This document shows positions 49,876 through 60,869 of a stretch of 64,000 bases of DNA, piece after piece. The stretch comes from Halomonas alkalicola (lineage in GTDB: Bacteria > Pseudomonadota > Gammaproteobacteria > Pseudomonadales > Halomonadaceae). The stretch covers positions 806,001-870,000 of the forward strand of contig NZ_CP131913.1 in NCBI RefSeq assembly GCF_030704205.1. The letters run 5' to 3'. The notes under the pieces were generated by a model. The model made no database searches. It was not told the DNA's origin and saw only the letters and a program-made list of their open reading frames with translations. Both the position numbers and the translations under genes were made by a program. The stretch's first letter is position 1; each line of letters opens with the position of its first letter.

Positions 49876-50194
49876 GCGCCCTCCTCGTTTCGTCCACGTA
49901 CAGCCCCTCGGGCGCTCCCCGACTCCCGTATCGGGGCCCATTGGACCAAAGTTTACGTTTACGTAAGCTACCTAAACAAGCCTCCGCGTGTCGACAACGA
50001 TGCCGTCATATGCCGGCGCCTTGGCGGCATTTCCCCGTCATTTCGCGATACTTCCACCGCTCGCCGCAAAGATTGTCGACACTCCCGACCTGCCGGGGAC
50101 GAGCCGCCTCGTTACAAGGTCGAATGTTCCCCCCCGGCGGCGCCGAGTACAAACGCCTCAGCCAAGAACAACAACAGCAAAGCGAGGAATGCCC
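49876..50194. other. Control region upstream of the disrupted permease gene
   Basis: No gene is seen in these ~320 bases. The stretch holds TTTACGTTTACGTAAGC (~49953), the two TGTCGACA palindromes listed separately, and a ribosome site GAGGA before the original permease ATG (50195). Confidence 0.6.
49988..50082. promoter_or_regulatory. Two palindromic TGTCGACA operator-like sites
   Basis: GTGTCGACAA (49988-49997) and TTGTCGACAC (50073-50082) are exact inverted copies, and the TGTCGACA core of each is itself palindromic. Their centres are 85 bp apart, about eight helical turns. TTGTCGACAA-like sequences are typical operators of GntR-family repressors. They precede a nucleobase permease gene, so control by a purine- or pyrimidine-sensing repressor with DNA looping is plausible. 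Confidence 0.6.
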
Positions 50195-50284
50195 ATGAAC
50201 AACCAGAACCGCTGAGGTTAACGACGTGCTACTGAAACGTAAGTATGGTGAGGAACAACCCTACTGGCCGGTGGGACCCTTCAA

Positions 50285-52003
50285 CCCGCCTTATTCACGA
50301 GGGCGCTGATTGAGCGGTCTGAAGGTACTGGCTGTTGGCATTGCTTATCAGGATTCGCCTCTTCAGCGCGAGTGGCTGTTGAGTAATGCCAGAACGCAGC
50401 CCTTTTCCTACTTACTTATAGCTCTTTGGAATCAATGGCGGCCGTCCAAGCAGCCGTGATCGCCGACCGCCGCTCCGGTCGCTCGCTTTCTGATGCTGTG
50501 GTGGTCTCGCAGGAGCGTCAGCTCAGTGCGGTCAGCTTCGGTAGCCCCTTCAGCAGCGTCGGCCACCACTTGTCGGCGGCGGCACCCAGATGAACGGTGA
50601 TTCGCCGAGCGTGCAGCCTCAGCGTGGCGGCGACCTTGAGCACCTGCTCGCGCATCCGGCTCAGGCTCCAGCCTTGTCGGGTTTGCCGCTCCAGGAGGCA
50701 GCGCAGGCCATGCAGGACCTGGTAGGCGTAGAGACTGAGCAGCAAGCTCACCTCGTTGCGCGCCATCACGTCCTGAACGGTGGAGGCGCCGCGATCGGTC
50801 GACGAGAGGTGCACGTCGAGCGCCGACTTCACTTCGCCCATGTGCGCCTCGGCGCTGCCGCGCTTGCGATAGAGTGCTAGGACCTTCTCTGGCGGCCAGT
50901 CGAACTTGCTGAGGTTGGTGACCAGGAAGAAGGCATGCAGCAGCAGGTCATCGGGGCGCTCCTGCACGACCAGCACGACGCGCCGTGGTGCCGGCCAGGA
51001 ACCGGCTTGGTACTCAAGGTCATGGCACCATTCTCGAGGCTGTTCAGGCGGTCGGCCGCGGGGCCGCTTCAGGTAGGGCGCCGCCAATTTTTGCAGGCCC
51101 TTGTGGCTGCGTAACCGGCCCAGATACTCGATGTCGCGCTCTTCCAGCGCCTCCAGCGTGTCGTTGTCGGTGAATCCGGCATCGATGCGCACCCGAACCT
51201 GGGCGCCAGTGCTCTCGTTGAGCCGCGTCACCAGATGGGGGATCCATGTATCGGCATTCTCAGCCGGGCCGGCGTTGCCCTCGCGTAGCAGGCCACCGAC
51301 CATGTCGCCTGTTTCGGCCAGCGAGGCGACCAGCGGCGAGTAGATGCGGGTACCGTAAAGGCCATGGTAGGCCGAGCCACCTTGGTGACCGTGGACCTCG
51401 ATCGGCAGGCCGTCGATGTCCAGCGTCAGCTGCTTGGGGCGCTCGCCGTTCTTCAGCGAGGTCAGGCGCCAGAGCACCAGCCGCAGCAGGCCTTCGTGCA
51501 CGGCATCGATGTTGTCGTTGCGGCCGAGGCAGGTCAGCAGCCGCGACAGCGTGGCTTGAGACGGCCGGTCCTGCGCCAAATGGCGTCGTCCCGCGCGCGT
51601 CGCTACAGGCCAACTGCCAGAGCGGGTCACGGCGCAGCGTGTCGGTATCGCTGAGATCGATCCAGCCCATCGCGCGCTGCAGCACCAGGGTGCGTAGCTG
51701 ACTGGCCAGGGAGTGGCGGATACGCAGCGGGTGACGCGGATCGACCAGGTTGTCTTCGAGCGCCTCAATCACGCCGCTGTTGTCGAGGGCTTCACGCAGC
51801 AACAAAGCGCCGCTGTCGCTGGTGGTGCGGTGGCCGCTCAGCTCGACACGGACAGAGCCGTTGCACGAGGGCGTCCAGGTGGATAGGCTTTCACCCATAG
51901 CGGATGGCTCCCTTGGATCAGGTTCTTGGCGGAACACACTGAATTTTCATGAGGATACCATCCGCTATCTTCGTTTTCAGGCCGGTCTCATGAATAAGGC
52001 GGG
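50285..52003 (-). mobile_element. IS1380-family insertion sequence, 1719 bp
   Basis: Ends are inverted repeats: left CCCGCCTTATTCACGAG, right (reverse strand) CCCGCCTTATTCATGAG, one mismatch in the first 17. TTCAA flanks both sides (50280-50284 and 52004-52008) as a target duplication, which shows simple insertion into the permease gene. It carries one transposase gene on the minus strand. The intact target duplication and near-identical ends suggest a recent event. Confidence 0.93.
50518..51898 (-). pseudogene. IS1380-family transposase, frameshifted
   Basis: The first ~105 residues (MGESLSTWTPSCNGSVRVEL ... DPLWQLACSDARGTTP) read in one frame and the remainder in another, the change falling at a TTT near 51585 where TT would continue as LAQDRPSQATLSRLL. 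The catalytic acidic residues are recognisable: LTLDIDGLPIEV, VRIDAGFTDNDTLEALE and KRGSAEAHMGEVKSALD. About 460 aa if repaired. IS1380 transposases are not generally expressed by frameshifting, so this copy is probably inactive or misread. Confidence 0.85.
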
Positions 52004-53404
52004 TTCAAGGTTCGCCTTCCCTTCATCCACTTCCCCTGGGCCATCCCGGAGACCATCCAGGCGCTGGTGATGTTCGTCATATCCCTGGGCATGATCCCGC
52101 TGCTGGAACAGTACCTCGGCATCCCCTACGAGGTGGCACTGGCCTTCGTGGTGGTCTGTGGCATCGGCTTCATCCTGCCGCCGCTGCTCGGGATTCCCTT
52201 TATCGCCGGCTGGATCACCCCGGCCATTCCGGTCGTACTCCTGTTCATCGGCCAGTACGAGCCGGGCCCGGACGCCCTCAAGGCGATGATCGCCCTGCAG
52301 CTGATGGTCACCGCCATCTTCCTGTTCATGGCCGTCACCCGTCTGGGCACCAAGCTGGTCAACAATGTCCCCGACTCCATCAAGGCGGGCATCCTGCTGG
52401 GCGCCGGCATCGCCGCCATCAGCGGCGAGATCAGCGTGGGTGGGCGTCTCTACAATACTCCGATCTCGCTCGGCATCGGCGGCCTGATCACCCTCTACGT
52501 GCTCTTCTCGCTCTCCTTCCGCGACCTGGCCGAGAAGTACCGCTGGGCCCGCAACATCGTCGCCTACGGCATGGTGCCGGGCATGCTGATCACCATGGCC
52601 ATCGGCTGGGGCGTGGGCGAGTACCCGCTGCCGACGGTGGAGTGGGGCATCGCCATCCCCGACTTCGGTGGCATCTGGGCCTACCTGCCCTTCTCCATCG
52701 GTGCCCCCGGCATCGAGCTGATGATCGCCGCCATCCCCACCGCCATCATCGCCTACATCATCGCCTTCGGTGACATCATCGTCGGCCAGACCCTGATCAA
52801 GCGCGTCGACCACCTGCGCCCCGACGAGAAGATCGAGGTGGACGTGGATCGCGTGCACCTGATCACCGGCCTGCGCAACCTGATGCACTCCCTGCTGGCC
52901 CCCTACCCGGGCCTGGCCGGTCCGCTCTTCACCGGTGCCATGGCGACGGTCACCGAGCGCTACCGCTACGGCCGCAAGGCGATGGAGACCATCTATTCCG
53001 GCACCGCGGTGTTCTGGATGGTCGGCTTCTTTGCCCTCTTCCTGCTGCCGCTGGTCACCGCCTTCCGTCCGGTGCTGCCGATCGCCCTCTCCATCACCCT
53101 GCTGATCACCGGCTACCTGTGCATCGCGGTCGCCGTAGAGCAGATCAAGAACGCCACCGCCATGGGCGTGGCGGGCATCATGGGCGTGGTCCTGGCCACC
53201 CACGGCGCCGCCTGGGGCCTGGGCATCGGCCTGATCCTCTACTTCCTGATCGAGCACCGCGCCCGCAGCGTGCGCGCCGCCGAGGACGAGGAGCCGATCC
53301 ACGTCGAGGATGACATGGTGGTGGAACAGGATGATGGCCGCGAGGAGATCTCCCCGGCCACCCGCTGAACCAAGTGCCACCGGATGACCACATCCGGACC
53401 AACC

Positions 53405-53437
53405 GCCAGGGGCCGCTCCACCGGAGCGGCCCCTGGC
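53405..53437. terminator. Strong hairpin between the permease remnant and ugpQ
   Basis: GCCAGGGGCCGCTCC pairs perfectly with GGAGCGGCCCCTGGC (15 bp) around ACC. It lies between convergent genes and could stop both; T-runs are weak. Confidence 0.75.
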
Positions 53438-53458
53438 GTTGCCATGCGGGCTGACCTG

Positions 53459-54262
53459 TCACTCCCGGTCGGGCAGATGCCCCGCAAAGCGGGCGGGATC
53501 GTCGCTGATCACGCTGGTCACGCCCCACGCCCACTGGTGGGCGAAGGCCGCCGGATCGTTGGCGGTGTAGCAGAGCAGCGGGTAGCCGGCCTCACGCACG
53601 GCCCTGGCACCGCGCCCGCTCAGGCGCGTCCAGTCGGCATGCACGCTGAAGGTGTCCAGCGCCTCGCAGCGCTGCCGCCAGTCGTCGGGAATCCCCTCGA
53701 ACAGCACGCCCAGGGCCAGCCGGGCGGCGGGGGCCAGGTCCCGGGCGCAAGCCAGCGCCTCGCCACTGAAGGAGGAGACGATCAGCCGCTCGGGGGACAG
53801 GACATCCAGGGCTGCGGGGACCGCCTCTTCGACCAGGGCCGCAGCGCTGCGGCCGCGGTTCACCTTGAGCTCCAGATTGAGGCCGAGCCCCAGGGCATCG
53901 ACGAGGGCGAGCATCTCCGAGAGGGTCGCCATGCGCTCACCGCGGAACTCGTCGCCGAACCAGCCGCCCACGTCCAGGCGACGGGCCCGGGGCAGGTCCA
54001 GGTCCGCCAGGCGGGCGCGGCCATCGGAGCAGCGCTTGACCGTGGCGTCATGCCAGACCACCGGCGTGCCGTCGCCCAGCAGCTGGACGTCGAGTTCCAC
54101 CCAGGTACAGCCCGCCCGGTGGGCGGCGCGCACCGCGGCCAGGGTATTCTCGGGGGCCCGAGCCGACAGGCCGCGGTGGGCGATCAGGCGTGGCAGGCTG
54201 ATCGCAGGGTGGGACGTGGCGGAATGAGGCATGAGGGGATGGGGCTTTGTGGGATAGTTCAT
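53459..54262 (-). CDS. ugpQ: Glycerophosphodiester phosphodiesterase
   Basis: 267 aa. It releases glycerol-3-phosphate from deacylated phospholipids in the cytoplasm. The catalytic block LIAHRGLSARAPENT (His-Arg, Glu) and TWVELDVQLLGDGTPVVWHD (metal ligands, second His) are intact, followed by a TIM-barrel end GVTSVISDDPARF. AGAGG lies close upstream of ATG 54262; ATG 54232 is another choice. The product would enter the same route as the glpD enzymes. Confidence 0.9.
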   Translation of the reverse strand: MNYPTKPHPLMPHSATSHPAISLPRLIAHRGLSARAPENTLAAVRAAHRAGCTWVELDVQLLGDGTPVVWHDATVKRCSDGRARLADLDLPRARRLDVGGWFGDEFRGERMATLSEMLALVDALGLGLNLELKVNRGRSAAALVEEAVPAALDVLSPERLIVSSFSGEALACARDLAPAARLALGVLFEGIPDDWRQRCEALDTFSVHADWTRLSGRGARAVREAGYPLLCYTANDPAAFAHQWAWGVTSVISDDPARFAGHLPDRE

Positions 54263-54447
54263 GGGGCCTCTCGCGTCCTTGAGGGGGCCGGCCACCACGA
54301 GCGGATGGCAGCGGCGACCGGCAATGGAAGCCAGCATAGCGAGATGCAGGAGCCAGGCACAGCCCCTGCGCGGAGGGATGGCGGCCGAGCATGGGCGGGC
54401 AGATATGGTAGGCTTCGCGCCAACCCGTCATGGAGTGGAGAATCCGG

Positions 54448-55002
54448 ATGAAAGTGGTGAGTCTCGAGCCCGGCGCCAGGCGCGATGCCTGCCTGGCGCG
54501 GCTGTGCGCGGCGGTCCACGGCACCCAGGCCGGCCTGGCGCCCCTGGTGGCCTTCAGCGGCACCCGTCACCTGCTGTTTCCCGCCGAGGCGGCACGGCTC
54601 TGGGCGCTGCTGGACAACAAGGGTCGGCCCCTGGCGCTGGCCCTGCTGGTCATGGACGAGAGCGGCGAGGGCATGGCCGTGACCCTCGCCGCCACCCTCG
54701 AGGAGAGCCGCGAGCCGCTGAGGCGCCTGCTTCACGACCTGGCCCTGAAGGCGCCGCTCTGCATCCCCCCAAACGAGACCCTGGATGAGGCCTTCCTGGG
54801 GGAGTGCGGCATCACTCGCTGGGTGGAGAACGACCGGGGCGAGCGGGTCGGCCTCGCCTTCCAGCACCCCGCCGCGCTCTCCGGCCGGCTGACGCCACCG
54901 CTCGCCTTCGATGAGCAGGCGGTGCTGCGCCGCTTCAAGCAGGAGCGGGCCTTCTTCGAGGCGGAGCGGCAGGCCTTCGTCGACGGGCTCGGGACCGGCT
55001 GA
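54448..55002 (+). CDS. Conserved-looking protein of unknown function
   Basis: 184 aa. It follows GGAG seven bases before ATG 54448 and has normal codon use, so it is probably real. It reads as a soluble alpha/beta protein with LVAFSGTRHLLFPAEAARLW (~33), GRPLALALLVMDESGEGMAV (~60) and a charged C-terminal helix (RRFKQERAFFEAERQAFVDG). The pattern resembles a GNAT-like or small ligand-binding fold, but no motif settles it. I do not recognise the family. About 100 bases before qor, possibly same transcript. Confidence 0.6.
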   Translation: MKVVSLEPGARRDACLARLCAAVHGTQAGLAPLVAFSGTRHLLFPAEAARLWALLDNKGRPLALALLVMDESGEGMAVTLAATLEESREPLRRLLHDLALKAPLCIPPNETLDEAFLGECGITRWVENDRGERVGLAFQHPAALSGRLTPPLAFDEQAVLRRFKQERAFFEAERQAFVDGLGTG

Positions 55003-55102
55003 ACCCGCCGAGGGAGCCAGCGACTTGACCGGCCGGACGTTCGGCGTTTGGATGGCTCTCTGTCCCCACGGCTTTCCACTCCCATGACAAGGACCTGACA
55101 CC

Positions 55103-56080
55103 ATGGCCAAGCGTATCCAGTTTGCCCGCACCGGCGGCTCCGAGGTGCTCGAACTCGTCGATGTCTCCCCCGCCGAGCCCGGCCCCGGCGAGGTGCGAAT
55201 CGCCAACCGCGCCATCGGCCTCAACTTCATCGACATCTACTTCCGCACCGGCCTCTACCCCGCCCCGTCGCTGCCCTCCGGGCTAGGCACCGAGGGCGCC
55301 GGCGTGGTCGATGCGGTAGGTGAAGGGGTCAGCCACCTCGCGCCCGGCGACCGCGTCGCCTACGCCCAGGGGCCGCTCGGCGCCTATGCCGAGCTGCATA
55401 CCCTGCCCGCCGACAAGGTGGTCAAGCTGCCCGATGCCATCGACTTCGAGACCGCCGCGGCCAGCATGCTCAAGGGGCTGACGGTGCAGTACCTGATGCG
55501 CCAGACCTTTCCCCTCAAGGGCGGCGAGACCATCCTGTGGCATGCCGCGGCCGGCGGCGTGGGCTCCATCGCCTGTCAGTGGGCGCGGGCGCTCGGCGTC
55601 AGGCTGATCGGCACCGTCAGCTCCCCGGAGAAGGCGGCCCTGGCCGAGAAGAACGGCGCCTGGGCCACCATCGACTACACGAAGGAGAACGTGGTCGAGC
55701 GGGTGCGCGAGCTCACCGACGATGCCATGTGCGATGTGGTCTACGACTCGGTGGGCAAGGACACCTGGGAAACCTCCCTCGACTGCCTCAAGCCGCGCTC
55801 GCTGATGGTCAGCTTTGGCAATGCCTCCGGCGCAGTCGAGGGGGTCAACCTGGGCATTCTCAACCAGAAGGGGTCGCAGTTCGTCACCCGCCCCAGCCTC
55901 AATGGCTATGCCGACACCCCCGAGCGGCTGCAGATGATGGCCGACGAGCTCTTCGCCATGCTCGAAAGCGGCAAGCTCAAGGTCGATATCTCCCACCGCT
56001 ACCCGCTGGCCGAGGCCGGCCAGGCTCAGGACGCCCTGCAGGGCCGCCAGACTACTGGCTCCACCATCCTGCTGCCCTGA
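55103..56080 (+). CDS. qor: NADPH:quinone oxidoreductase (zinc-independent MDR family)
   Basis: 325 aa. N-terminal GroES-like domain (GEVRIANRAIGLNFIDIYFR, ~29) and a Rossmann domain with the QOR signature ILWHAAAGGVGSIACQWARA (~144-163). No zinc ligands are present, as expected. It reduces quinones with NADPH in one-electron or two-electron fashion. AAGGA lies nine bases before the ATG. The gene ends at a perfect 15-bp hairpin shared with the convergent urease accessory end. Confidence 0.94.
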   Translation: MAKRIQFARTGGSEVLELVDVSPAEPGPGEVRIANRAIGLNFIDIYFRTGLYPAPSLPSGLGTEGAGVVDAVGEGVSHLAPGDRVAYAQGPLGAYAELHTLPADKVVKLPDAIDFETAAASMLKGLTVQYLMRQTFPLKGGETILWHAAAGGVGSIACQWARALGVRLIGTVSSPEKAALAEKNGAWATIDYTKENVVERVRELTDDAMCDVVYDSVGKDTWETSLDCLKPRSLMVSFGNASGAVEGVNLGILNQKGSQFVTRPSLNGYADTPERLQMMADELFAMLESGKLKVDISHRYPLAEAGQAQDALQGRQTTGSTILLP

Positions 56081-56100
56081 TCACCACCCTGCCCCCCATG

Positions 56101-56131
56101 CAGAACGCCCGGCCACTGGCCGGGCGTTCTG
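56101..56131. terminator. Bidirectional terminator between qor and the urease cluster
   Basis: CAGAACGCCCGGCCA and TGGCCGGGCGTTCTG are perfect 15-base inverted copies around one base, followed by CTTGT. It lies between two convergent genes. Confidence 0.8.
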
Positions 56132-56150
56132 CTTGTGGCGACGCCGACAT

Positions 56151-56381
56151 TCAGCGCTGACGCTGCAGCCGTCGCTGGCGAAGGACACGCCGCAGCAGCA
56201 GGGCCAGCCCGGTCACGCCCAGCACGGCGAAGGCGCCCGCCAGCAGCAGCAGCGGATGGCCGGTATGCGCATGGACATCGGGGGCGCCGTGGCCCGGGTG
56301 GGCCAGGGCGGAGCGGGCCACAAGCATCAGGCCGGTGGCCGCGGCGGCCCGTTTCGAGAGAGACATCGAGAGTAAGGTCAT
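56151..56381 (-). CDS. Small His-rich exported/membrane protein at the end of the urease cluster
   Basis: 76 aa. A signal-like N-terminus ends in SALA (~26), then a His-rich segment (HPGHGAPDVHAHTGHP), a membrane helix (LLLLAGAFAVLGVTGLALLL) and a basic tail (RRVLRQRRLQRQR). AAGGAG eight bases upstream of ATG supports translation. It lies 47 bases after ureG on the same strand. His-rich peptides before a membrane helix suggest nickel handling, as in HupE/UreJ proteins, but it is much shorter. Function is inferred from position only. Confidence 0.6.
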   Translation of the reverse strand: MTLLSMSLSKRAAAATGLMLVARSALAHPGHGAPDVHAHTGHPLLLLAGAFAVLGVTGLALLLRRVLRQRRLQRQR

Positions 56382-56428
56382 GGTGGCGATCTCCTTGCCA
56401 GGGTGTCGAGTCGGTATGGGGGAGTGAA

Positions 56429-57070
<642 letters not shown>

Positions 57071-57111
57071 GGTCGTCTCTCCTGGTTGTGCATCGTCAGC
57101 TTCTGGTCACA

Positions 57112-57846
57112 TCAGCTTCTGAACAGTCGCGAATACTGGGTCTCGTGCAGGGCGCTGGCCAGGGCGAGGCCGGGCAGCGCCGGGCCGAGTTCGTCATCGG
57201 GCAGCGCCAGTGCCTCGTCCACCGCGGCGACCAGGGCCGGACGCAGCCGTTCCACGATTCGCTGGGCGGCGGTGTGGCCCAGGGGCAGCGCCTTGCAGGC
57301 CACCGCCAGCTGGTTCTCCAGCCAGGCCCAGGCGAAGCCAAGCAGCGCCTGGCGCACCGGTATGCCGCGCACCCGGGCCGCCCAGGCAAACAGCGTCACA
57401 TAGCCCGCTCCTTCCGGGAGCTCGGGCCCATGACTTGAAACATCAGGGGGCAGCAGCGCCAGGCTGCCCAGCAGCCGCTTGAGCGAGGCCCCGAGCCGCG
57501 CATCCTCGGCGGCGAGCTCCGCGGTCTCGCGGTTGGCGGCAAGCCACTGGTCCCACTCGGCCACCGCCTCGCCGTCGCCTTCCGACCAGGCGGCATGCAG
57601 GCGCGAAAGTGCCGGCAGGTCGCAGCGGGTCAGGCCATCCTCGAGCACCCCTTCGAGCCAGTCGCCGAGGCTCGCCTCGTCGGTCACCCAGCCCAGCTCG
57701 AAGGCACTCTCGAGCCCCTGGGAGAAGGCGAAGGCGCCGATGGGCAGCGCCGGGCTGACCCACTGCAGCAGCCCGAGCAGGGCCAGGTCGTCGCCCGGCG
57801 CCCTCTCCACCGGCGCCTCGGGCTCAGTGAGCATGGGGGTGGCCAT
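57112..57846 (-). CDS. ureF: Urease accessory protein UreF
   Basis: About 244 aa, helical. Family blocks: LLQWVSPALPIGAFAFSQGL (~27-46), AAWSEGDGEAVAEWD and the C-terminal HETQYSRLFRS, which is needed for UreG gating. The start overlaps the His-rich end of ureE, so 57834, 57846 and 57858 are all possible; 57846 is a compromise without a clear ribosome site, implying translational coupling. UreF bridges UreD and UreG. Confidence 0.92.
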   Translation of the reverse strand: MATPMLTEPEAPVERAPGDDLALLGLLQWVSPALPIGAFAFSQGLESAFELGWVTDEASLGDWLEGVLEDGLTRCDLPALSRLHAAWSEGDGEAVAEWDQWLAANRETAELAAEDARLGASLKRLLGSLALLPPDVSSHGPELPEGAGYVTLFAWAARVRGIPVRQALLGFAWAWLENQLAVACKALPLGHTAAQRIVERLRPALVAAVDEALALPDDELGPALPGLALASALHETQYSRLFRS

Positions 57847-58348
57847 GGTCGTGCTCATGGTCGTGGTCGTGCCCGTGCGAGTGGCTGTGTGAGTGGCCGT
57901 GCCCGCCCAGCTGCTGGTAGGCGCCGGGCTCCGGGTCGAAGGGGGCCCGGTGGTGCTCGAGCGTGGCGCCGAGCAGCGCCGCCAGCTCCTCCAGCACATG
58001 GTCCGGCGGAAAGCGTACGTATCCCCCCTTCTCGTCCTCGCCCAGCGCCAGCTGCACATGGCGGTTGCCCAGGTGGTAGGCGAGCCGCGCCAGGGGCAGG
58101 CCGGCGGCGATGCGGGCGGTGACCACCGGCTCGTCGGCGGCGCGGATGCGCACCACCTCGCCGCCCTCGGCGCGCAGCCCCTCGCCGTCGCGCAGCACCG
58201 GCCCGCGGTCGAGAAAGAGGCCGAGGTCGCGGCCGGCGTCGCTAGTCGCCTTGAGGCGGCCGCGAATACGCAGCTCATAGGGCAGCGTCAGGGTATCGCG
58301 GGCCTGGTCCGCCCCGATGGGGCCCAGGCGTTCGGTCATTTTCAGCAT
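57824..58348 (-). CDS. ureE: Urease nickel metallochaperone UreE
   Basis: 174 aa. The N-terminal peptide-binding half (LTLPYELRIRGRLKATSDAG) and metal-binding half (LAYHLGNRHVQLAL with the dimer-interface His, ~93) are followed by an extended tail of alternating His, Gly, Ser and Asp (last ~25 residues, ending HGHPHAH). Such tails store nickel and are variable in length. It lies 9 bases after ureC. Confidence 0.95.
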   Translation of the reverse strand: MLKMTERLGPIGADQARDTLTLPYELRIRGRLKATSDAGRDLGLFLDRGPVLRDGEGLRAEGGEVVRIRAADEPVVTARIAAGLPLARLAYHLGNRHVQLALGEDEKGGYVRFPPDHVLEELAALLGATLEHHRAPFDPEPGAYQQLGGHGHSHSHSHGHDHDHEHDHGHPHAH

Positions 58349-58357
58349 CTCGGGCTC

Positions 58358-60057
<1,700 letters not shown>

Positions 60058-60061
<4 letters not shown>

Positions 60062-60378
60062 GATTTGCCTCCTTCCAGCGCGCCCATTACGTCGCCGCGG
60101 AAGCCGTAGATATGGCGCGTGCCGGCAAAGGGAATCAGGGTCACCTCCCGGGTCTGGCCCGGCTCGAAGCGAATCGCGGTGCCGGCGGCCACGTCGAGGC
60201 GATGGCCGCGGGTCTTGTCGCGGTCGAAGACCAGCGCCGGGTTGGCCTCGGCGAAGTGGTAGTGGGAGCCGATCTGGATCGGCCGGTCGCCGGTGTTGGC
60301 CACCTCGACGGTGATCCGTTCGCGCCCCTCGCAGAGCGCGATCTCGCCGTCCTTCAGCTGATATTCGCCAGGAATCAT
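60058..60378 (-). CDS. ureB: Urease beta subunit
   Basis: 106 aa. [20 protein letters not shown] at the N-terminus and [17 protein letters not shown] (~37) are family hallmarks; the end runs into ureC (ATGA-type overlap). The start is MIPGEY at 60378, the usual family start, not the longer ATG at 60414. The 157-base gap from ureA, normally a few bases, is filled by the palindromic element. Confidence 0.96.
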
Positions 60379-60416
60379 AAGCGCCTTACCTTTCGTTAAT
60401 GGCTGCTGCTGCACAG

Positions 60417-60539
60417 CTAAAACTGAGCGAACGAAGGCCAGGCAAGGCGGCGAGCGGCAAAAAAGCGGAGTTTACTTTAGTAAATGAGCAATTTTTGTCG
60501 CGAAGCCAACACAGCATGGCCGAGTGCAGCCAGTTTTAG
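60417..60539. repeat. Palindromic MITE-like element, copy B, between ureA and ureB
   Basis: CTAAAACTG (60417-60425) and CAGTTTTAG (60531-60539) close a 123-bp imperfect palindrome with GAAGGCCAGGCAAGGCG, GGAGTTTAC and TAAATGAGCA inside. It is related to the element at 34060-34204. The right end contains TTA at 60536-60538, which is the ureA stop codon (TAA) on the minus strand, so the insertion defines or preserves that stop. It lengthens the normally tight ureA-ureB junction and may fold in the mRNA. Confidence 0.8.
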
Positions 60540-60844
60540 ACGATTGGGGTGTGGACGGTGACCAACTTCGTGCCATCCGGGAAGGTAGCCTCCACCTGCA
60601 CCTCGTGGACCATCTCGGCCACCCCCTCCATGACGTCGTCGCGGCCGAGGATCTCGCGGCCGGCGCTCATCAGGTCGGCCACGCTGCGGCCATCCCGGGC
60701 GCCCTCCATGATCTCGAAGCTGATCAGCGCCACCGCCTCGGGGTAGTTGAGCTTCAGGCCGCGGGCGCGGCGGCGCTCGGCCAGCTGAGCGGCCAGAAAG
60801 AGCATCAGCATCAGCTTGTCCTTGTCGCGGGGAGTCAGTTCCAT
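60536..60844 (-). CDS. ureA: Urease gamma subunit
   Basis: 102 aa. [40 protein letters not shown] and [21 protein letters not shown] are the full family pattern; it ends VHTPIV then TAA. The last residues and stop lie at the edge of the palindromic element, so the original end may have been a couple of codons different. 25 bases after ureD. Confidence 0.96.
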   Translation of the reverse strand: MELTPRDKDKLMLMLFLAAQLAERRRARGLKLNYPEAVALISFEIMEGARDGRSVADLMSAGREILGRDDVMEGVAEMVHEVQVEATFPDGTKLVTVHTPIV

Positions 60845-60869
60845 GGCGTCGTCTCGTTGGTGAAGGGAA

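Larger units (their letters stand above)
50195..53368 (+). pseudogene. Uracil/xanthine-type permease (NCS2) split by an insertion sequence
   Basis: The 5' piece reads EVNDVLLKRKYGEEQPYWPVGPF up to 50284, split here as KRKYGEEQPYWPVGPF, and the 3' piece continues KVRLPFIHFPWAIPETIQA from 52009. Removing the element and one TTCAA copy joins them in frame (GGACCC TTC AAG GTT). The original start is probably ATG 50195 (MNNQNR), which is one base out of frame at 50213, so there is a second lesion. The remaining 433-codon frame from 52067 has about 11 helices (IIAFGDIIVGQTLIKRVDHL, family signature) but lacks helix 1, so is likely non-functional. A downstream hairpin terminates it. Confidence 0.9.

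Noticed and set aside
50518..51898. Programmed ribosomal frameshifting in the transposase
   Set aside because: The shift is a single T in TTT without a slippery heptamer or downstream structure that I can see, and IS1380 elements normally have one frame.
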